Made by a program: the position numbers and the translations under genes
The notes under the pieces: generated by a model
Database searches by the model: none
Seen by the model: the letters and a program-made list of their open reading frames with translations, nothing else
Told to the model about the DNA's origin: nothing
Assembly (NCBI GenBank): GCA_002495645.1
Contig: DAGF01000099.1
Coordinates: forward strand, 1 to 9,545
From: Euryarchaeota archaeon UBA549
Lineage (GTDB): Archaea; Thermoplasmatota; Poseidoniia; Poseidoniales; Poseidoniaceae
Length of the DNA: 9,545 nucleotides
Direction of reading: 5' to 3'
In this document: in pieces, positions 5,284-9,545 of the stretch
How the letters are laid out: the number at the start of each line of letters is the position of its first letter
How positions within the stretch are numbered: the first letter of the stretch is position 1

Positions 5284-7451
5284 GGTACCACCCAATCATC
5301 GTCCTCATCGTTGCTTTCATCGTCCCACACCTCAACCTCAGGAAGGTTTCGGGCGTAGCCGGAGAAAAGATGCGGCACCGTAGCGAGAGCAGCGACGAAG
5401 TCTCGGTGTTCGAGCACGGCCACGTTCTGCCCGTGGGCAATGGCGCGGGAAACCGAGTTTCGCTTGGCGGTGTTGACCAAGCCGTGCAGATCTGCACCGG
5501 TCGCCTCGTCCACCAGTTGCTTGATGAACGCCGTCCATTCATCTCCAGAGACATCCGACAGGCAATCCTTGGTCTCGTTGGTGAAGAAGTCGTTGAAGTG
5601 TTGCTTTTCCAGTGGCCCGACGTAAATCGCCCGGTCAAACCGTCCGGGACGGAGGAAAGCACGGTCGACCAGGTCGAGTTGGTTGGTTGACGCCATCAGG
5701 TAAATGTCCTCGTTGGAACCGAGACCGTCCATCAGGGTTAGGAGTTGGGCGACCACCGAGTTGGAGTGCGCCGAGGAATCCCCGCCGTCTCGCTGGCGAC
5801 CCAGCGCATCGAATTCATCGAAGAAGAGGACGACCGGAGCGGCTTCTTGGGCTCGCTGGAAGAGCTCCCGGACCGCACGTTCGGATTCTCCAACCCACTT
5901 GGAGAGCAGTTCTGGGCCGGAAACGGCCATGAATTGAACACCGGACAGGCTGGCAACCGCCTTTCCAAGCATCGTTTTCCCGGTTCCAGGCGGACCGTGG
6001 AGGATGACACCACCGTTGCAGTTGAGCCCCATGGCTTCGAACATGTCCTTGTGTTGGATGGGTGCGACCAGGTGTTCCTTGAGTTCCGCCTTCGCGTCTT
6101 CGTGGCCGATGATGTCGTCCATATCGTGGAAGCCCATGTTGGTGGGGCGGCGAAGTTCAACCTGGAAGGGCGTGGCACGTTCCATCGCCAGTTCAAAGTC
6201 CTCATCGGAAATTTCCAGTTCGGTCAATTCGTCCTCCGAGAGTTCCTCGGGTTGCATCAGTCGCTCGTTGCCGTAGACACGATGCATCGCCAGAACGGCT
6301 GCATGTCGGCAAAGGTTTGCCAGGTCAGCTCCAGTGTAGCCGTTGGTCTGCTTCGCCCACGCGTTCAGGCTGAACTCAGGCTCGAGAGGCATGGTGGCGG
6401 AGTGGATGGAGAGGATGTGTTCTCGGCCTTCGAGGTCGGGGTAAGGGACGTGGATACGTCGGTCAAACCGCCCGGCACGAAGCAGCGCGTCGTCGATGGA
6501 TTCCATGATGTTGGTAGAGCCCACGACCAGCACCTGGCCGCGCTCTTCAAAGCCGTCCAGTTCAGTCAGTAATTGGGTGAGAATTCGCTTCTCCAGCTGG
6601 CCCTTGTTGTCCTTTCGAGACCCTGCGATGGCGTCGATTTCGTCGATGAAGATGACCGTCGGTGCTTCCTTTTTGGCTTGGGCGAAGATATCTCGTAGCT
6701 TTCGCTCCGAGTCCCCGTAGGTACCCATGAACAATTCAGGGCCGTTGATGTTGATGAAGTTGCATTGGGCTTCGCGAGCGAGCGCCTTAGCCAGCAGGGT
6801 CTTGCCCACACCAGGGGGACCGTACAGCAGGATGCCCTTTGGCGGGTCTTGACCGGCCTTTTGGTACACTTCAGGGTGGATGAGCGGAACGATGGCGATT
6901 TCCTTGATCTCCTCGATGGTGTCATCGAGCCCTCCAATATCGGCGAAGGAAACCGTGGGAATGTTGGCGCCTCGTCGACGAACCGCCTTGTTTCGTGCAT
7001 CAGTCGTCGTCCCCTCAACCAGCCACCCGTGCTTTGGCTCCACCTTGGTAGCGCAGAGTTCAACCGGTTCACCGTTGATGTTGACCACAAAGCGGGCGTC
7101 CTTGCAGACATAGACATCCCTCAGACTGTGGATAGCTGCGTTGAAGGTTTCGTCATCGAGGTCGCCAACCAGCGGTTGGAAGCGAATGCGCTGCATGGCT
7201 TGAGCGGCCAGCGGGCGCAGGCGAATGGTCTCTCCCTCGTTCACATTGGCGTTGAGCCGCATGGTGGCGCCCATCAGGACTTGACCGGACTCGGCTGCAT
7301 CGTTGATCACAATTTGTGCAACGGTCTTTTTGTTGCCGACCACCATAACGGGCGACCCGGCGCGAAGGCCGTTTGGCGCACAGTCCTCAAAGGCGATGGC
7401 GACCTTGTTTTCTCCGATGTTGGCGTTGGCTTGGCAGGTTAGTTCAATCAT
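5280..7451 (-). CDS. Cdc48/p97-family AAA+ ATPase (protein unfoldase)
   Basis: Cdc48/p97/VAT proteins form hexamers that use ATP to pull and unfold proteins, in eukaryotes mostly ubiquitinated ones. The 723 residues show the full layout: an N-terminal domain of about 160 residues with double-psi-barrel features (TVAQIVINDA, then MRLNANVNEGETIRLRPL); D1 with Walker A GPPGVGKT (211-218), Walker B VIFIDEID (266-273), sensor STN and RAGRFDRR; D2 with Walker A GPPGTGKT (486-493), Walker B VLFFDEFD (541-548), sensor STN and RPGRFDR. Both ATP sites look intact. The D2 pore loop keeps its aromatic residue (SKWVG), whereas the D1 loop (GTYG) puts Thr where many archaeal proteins have Tyr. The C-terminus is an acidic tail (WDDESNDEDDDW). 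I took ATG 7451 as start because of GAGAGATG spacing like that of other genes here; ATG 7460 is the alternative. Its stop overlaps the next E1 start as ATGA. It is more divergent than a housekeeping Cdc48 and is probably dedicated to this pathway. Confidence 0.95.
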   Translation of the reverse strand: MIELTCQANANIGENKVAIAFEDCAPNGLRAGSPVMVVGNKKTVAQIVINDAAESGQVLMGATMRLNANVNEGETIRLRPLAAQAMQRIRFQPLVGDLDDETFNAAIHSLRDVYVCKDARFVVNINGEPVELCATKVEPKHGWLVEGTTTDARNKAVRRRGANIPTVSFADIGGLDDTIEEIKEIAIVPLIHPEVYQKAGQDPPKGILLYGPPGVGKTLLAKALAREAQCNFININGPELFMGTYGDSERKLRDIFAQAKKEAPTVIFIDEIDAIAGSRKDNKGQLEKRILTQLLTELDGFEERGQVLVVGSTNIMESIDDALLRAGRFDRRIHVPYPDLEGREHILSIHSATMPLEPEFSLNAWAKQTNGYTGADLANLCRHAAVLAMHRVYGNERLMQPEELSEDELTELEISDEDFELAMERATPFQVELRRPTNMGFHDMDDIIGHEDAKAELKEHLVAPIQHKDMFEAMGLNCNGGVILHGPPGTGKTMLGKAVASLSGVQFMAVSGPELLSKWVGESERAVRELFQRAQEAAPVVLFFDEFDALGRQRDGGDSSAHSNSVVAQLLTLMDGLGSNEDIYLMASTNQLDLVDRAFLRPGRFDRAIYVGPLEKQHFNDFFTNETKDCLSDVSGDEWTAFIKQLVDEATGADLHGLVNTAKRNSVSRAIAHGQNVAVLEHRDFVAALATVPHLFSGYARNLPEVEVWDDESNDEDDDWVVP

Positions 7452-7489
7452 GGTTCTCATCTCTCTGGCTCTCTCATCAACTCAAATTC

Positions 7490-7503
7490 TGTCAAATATG
7501 ACG
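7490..7503 (-). promoter_or_regulatory. TGTCA-N4-TGACA boundary element before the Cdc48 operon
   Basis: On the minus strand this reads CGTCA-TATT-TGACA. It is one of six related inverted repeats in the window. It overlaps the stop codon of the first E1-like gene and ends 38 nt before the Cdc48 start. It probably marks the promoter or operator of the four-gene Cdc48/E1/Cys-rich/Ubl operon. The sequence after it (TTTGACAGAATTTGAG, then GATGAG) closely matches the leader after the copy at 700-713. The left half is imperfect; the right half is intact. Confidence 0.5.
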
Positions 7504-9066
7504 CAGGCACGGTTCACTCATCCAAGGCGGCTTCGAAGACACATCGCTTCGGACAACCGAGCCTTGGTGCCATTGAAGGCGTGGTAACACAATTCCTGCG
7601 TGAAGTGAGGCTTCAATCAGGCCGAACACGGCCATCATGGCACCGGCCCATGCGGTGGTGGTGGCGATAGAAGCGACGGGCCGAGCACCTTCTTCGGTGC
7701 AGGAAATAATCTCCTCTTCACGAGCGGCCTCATCGCCGTACCGACACACCATGCACCCTTCGTCGTTGCTGAGTCGCTCAACAATGCCGTGAACCGATTC
7801 ACTCCCGCCGTTGATCATGACACCGTTTTGATGGAGTGCTGCTTCGTTGAGAAGCGTCCGAGCTCGCATGTTGTCCAGACAACCAAAGAACAGGGTGCTC
7901 GTCGAGATGGCCTCAGGCAGTGCACTCTCACCTGCCCCTTCATCAAGGTCAAACGAAGCCATGGGCATGACGTCGCCCAGTTCGTCCTCCAGACTCTCCT
8001 CGACGTGCATGGGAAGCAAGTGCTCCGGATGAATGTGAATGGCGACATCGGTGTTGAGCTGCTTCAGTCGCTCACCCGCCACGTCCGCCTTGGCCTTGCC
8101 GATGTGTTGGTCGTTGTACAGCACCTGTCGATTGAGGTTATGCAACTCGATGGAGGTGTCGCCGTCCACCACGTGAAAGGCGCCCCCAGACATCTGTTCC
8201 ATCAACAGGGGTGCGCTCCAACTTCCGAGGCCACCTACACCAAGCATGATCATGTTCGTGGGTTCGACGGTAAACGGAACGTCGAGGGCGTGAGGAGGGG
8301 TGTCCCAAGGGACGAGACCGATGTCAACCAGTTCAGGCAGGTTTTCCTTCGGGCTCGTTTGCACATCCAGGTGTTCAAACGGGTTGAGTGGGAGTGGGTA
8401 AGGAAGACGAATTCGAGCGAGCGTGGCCAAACCATCCGCGGTTGGCGTCATGGACACCGGCATACCGCCAGAACTCGAGACCTTCGCGCGCGCTTCTCCC
8501 TCGTCGGTCGTCTCAATGCGACAGGTGATGGTGATCCAAGCATCGCTGATGGGCACGGCGTTACGAAGTCCCATCTCATCGAGCATGCGTTCAACCATGG
8601 CGGCGGCGCAAACAACACGTAGGGCCGGGGCGAGTGGATGAGCCGTGGATTCATCAACCGGATGCGGTAGGGTGAGCGGCGTCATTGAGACGGCTGCCCT
8701 CGGGCCGGAGACTGCACCGTAAACGGTGGGCTTGGTTGGTTGAGCAGTGTTGCTGAACGAGAGATGAATGTCCCACTCTTCAGAAGGTTGGTCGCTCGAA
8801 ACCATCGTGTAGAGGTCGGGTCGAGCATTGACAAGGGAATCAACCTGGCCGTGTTGGGGGAAGGCGAGTTTCCAGAAGACCGCTTCTGGCTTGTCCTCAC
8901 CGACCAGTTGAAGGCCAATCGAGCCGCCCGCTTGGGCAGCACCAAGTTGGTCCAAGAGCACCACAACATCTGCAACTTCGTCGACTTGACCCGAAACGAG
9001 AATGTTCAGTTGAGCCAACCTAGGTTGGTTGACAAGACCCAACTGGCGCAGGTGTCGCATCGTCAT
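7492..9066 (-). CDS. E1-like ubiquitin-activating protein (ThiF/UBA superfamily), first copy
   Basis: E1-like enzymes adenylate the C-terminus of a ubiquitin-like protein with ATP and hold it as a thioester. The active ThiF-type domain is C-terminal: nucleotide loop GVGGLG (276-281), VDGDTSIELHNLNRQ with the NLNRQ signature (310-314), GCLDNMRAR (395-403), ING (418-420) and a candidate catalytic cysteine in SCTEEGARP (Cys456). C438-x2-C441 and C520 could bind zinc, but the usual second CxxC pair is not complete. The first 270 residues start with RQLGLVNQPRLAQL, which looks like the opening of another ThiF domain. They then lack a GxGGxG loop, which suggests a dead adenylation domain as in eukaryotic UBA1. 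I chose ATG 9066 (524 aa) over the upstream ATG 9093 because GAGGTG lies 7 nt before it and it follows the E2 stop by 4 nt. The stop codon overlaps the boundary repeat at 7490-7503. Confidence is high for the family, moderate for the dead N-terminal domain. Confidence 0.88.
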   Translation of the reverse strand: MTMRHLRQLGLVNQPRLAQLNILVSGQVDEVADVVVLLDQLGAAQAGGSIGLQLVGEDKPEAVFWKLAFPQHGQVDSLVNARPDLYTMVSSDQPSEEWDIHLSFSNTAQPTKPTVYGAVSGPRAAVSMTPLTLPHPVDESTAHPLAPALRVVCAAAMVERMLDEMGLRNAVPISDAWITITCRIETTDEGEARAKVSSSGGMPVSMTPTADGLATLARIRLPYPLPLNPFEHLDVQTSPKENLPELVDIGLVPWDTPPHALDVPFTVEPTNMIMLGVGGLGSWSAPLLMEQMSGGAFHVVDGDTSIELHNLNRQVLYNDQHIGKAKADVAGERLKQLNTDVAIHIHPEHLLPMHVEESLEDELGDVMPMASFDLDEGAGESALPEAISTSTLFFGCLDNMRARTLLNEAALHQNGVMINGGSESVHGIVERLSNDEGCMVCRYGDEAAREEEIISCTEEGARPVASIATTTAWAGAMMAVFGLIEASLHAGIVLPRLQWHQGSVVRSDVSSKPPWMSEPCLRHI

Positions 9067-9070
9067 GTGT

Positions 9071-9541
9071 TCACACCTCTCGTGCTGGATCATCGGGGTT
9101 GGGATTGTTCAGAACCATTCGTACCTGGTCAAGGAAAATGCCCATCTTGACGTCGTGGCTGACCTTGGCATTCTGCCAATTTTCGGGCCATTCAATCCGA
9201 GAGAACTGGTTCCCAACACAAACGGCGCAGAGTTCACGGCCCGGGGCAACAGAGAAGGAGTTCCCCTGGTAGATGTTCACGTGGGCGATGTCCGCACACG
9301 TCGGCGTCAGCACATAAGCCGTAGGAAGGTTGGGGAAATCCCGTGCATCAATCAGCAGCGTGTACATGACCTGCGTACGGTTCTGATGGGAGTACACCCC
9401 CGGGAGGTTCACCACAAAGGCACCCACCGAGGAGTTGGTCGAGTGCTGATTGATGTGGCGCATGGAAGGATACTCGGAACGCTTCAGCTTGCTGAGTGAG
9501 GCGGCCTTGAATGCCCCCCCCGCCACCTTGGCCACGCCCAC
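9071..9541 (-). CDS. E2-like ubiquitin-conjugating (UBC-fold) protein, probably partial at window edge
   Basis: E2 enzymes receive an activated ubiquitin-like protein from an E1 on a cysteine and pass it to a lysine. The visible 156 residues follow the UBC order: an N-terminal helix (about 14-23) followed by YPS, a central strand region with FPNLP and a proline-containing loop (69-80), an HVNIY motif (87-91) in the place of the E2 HPN motif, cysteines at 105 and 108, tryptophans at 118 and 122, and a C-terminal NNPNPDDPA (145-153) very like the LLxxPNPxDPL helix end of eukaryotic E2s. Cys108 (CVG) is the better catalytic candidate because of its spacing to Trp118. The HPN-to-Cys gap is longer than usual (about 21 residues), so there is a loop insertion. 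The first visible start is GTG, but the frame stays open to the window edge, so the real start may lie outside. The stop is 4 nt before the downstream E1 start. E2 assignment is strong; substrate and Ubl partner are unknown. Confidence 0.8.
   Translation of the reverse strand: MGVAKVAGGAFKAASLSKLKRSEYPSMRHINQHSTNSSVGAFVVNLPGVYSHQNRTQVMYTLLIDARDFPNLPTAYVLTPTCADIAHVNIYQGNSFSVAPGRELCAVCVGNQFSRIEWPENWQNAKVSHDVKMGIFLDQVRMVLNNPNPDDPAREV
9074..9079 (-). promoter_or_regulatory. Ribosome binding site of the first E1-like gene
   Basis: GAGGTG on the minus strand lies 7 nt before the ATG at 9066 and inside the end of the E2 gene. It decides in favour of the 9066 start and shows that E1 translation is coupled to the end of the E2 gene. 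Confidence 0.6.
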
Positions 9542-9545
9542 ATAG

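Noticed and set aside
5745..6572. Long open frame on the plus strand (275 codons) opposite Cdc48
   Set aside because: It is the antisense of a conserved AAA+ coding region and its translation has no family signature or ribosome site.
7475..7503. TTGACA in the boundary elements as a bacterial -35 box
   Set aside because: No TATAAT-like box lies 16-18 nt downstream in any copy, so a sigma70 promoter is not supported; the repeat is kept as an unnamed element.
7789..8622. Plus-strand open frame of 277 codons opposite the first E1-like gene
   Set aside because: It mirrors the E1 codons and lies over the NLNRQ and GxGGxG motifs of the real gene; there is no start context.
1..9545. tRNA, rRNA, CRISPR arrays or transposon ends
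   Set aside because: No cloverleaf, direct-repeat array, transposase or terminal inverted repeat was seen on either strand.

Overview
The window is a compact locus with every gene on the minus strand, so it reads from right to left. It encodes a ubiquitin-like conjugation and unfolding pathway. In order of transcription it holds: an E2-like conjugating enzyme (right edge, possibly incomplete); a first E1-like activating enzyme; a two-ring Cdc48/p97-type AAA+ ATPase; a second E1-like enzyme; a 67-residue cysteine-rich protein; a protein with a C-terminal ubiquitin-like (Ubl) domain; a Ubl-GGG-E2-like fusion; a hydrophobic, repeat-containing membrane protein; a possible ADP-ribosyltransferase-fold protein; and two small, very basic proteins. 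The plus strand carries no convincing gene. There are no RNA genes, CRISPR arrays or insertion sequences, and no gene-free stretch longer than 300 bases.

Layout. The E2 and first E1 are separated by 4 nt. Cdc48, second E1, Cys-rich protein and Ubl protein are chained by 4-base stop/start overlaps (ATGA, GTGA, ATGA), which indicates one co-translated operon. The Ubl-E2 fusion is its own unit. The membrane protein and ART-like gene form a pair 28 nt apart. The two basic proteins each stand alone. Each boundary between these units, and only those boundaries, carries a short inverted repeat of the form TGTCA-N4-TGACA. It lies just after or on the upstream stop codon, 38 to 100 nt before the next start. 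The half nearest the downstream gene is intact in all six copies. I read it as a shared promoter/operator element, possibly combined with a 3'-end signal.

Organism. The Cdc48 resembles archaeal VAT/Cdc48 in layout, with an N-terminal domain and two ATPase rings. GC is moderate to high, Shine-Dalgarno sequences are strong (recurrent GGAGATGAA before ATG), and spacing is tight. This fits an archaeon, for example a marine euryarchaeon, or a large virus or other mobile element. A bacterium cannot be excluded. No ribosomal, replication or structural gene is present to settle it.

Proposed working (inference). One or both E1s would activate a Ubl, the E2 (HVN motif, candidate Cys, PNPDDP) would transfer it, and the Cys-rich protein could act as an adaptor or E3. 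Cdc48 would then unfold modified targets. No JAB/Rpn11-type or other deconjugating protease is visible, although the internal GGG of the fusion would need one to expose a diglycine end. The membrane protein and ART-like protein could be effectors of a defence-like system or simply neighbours.
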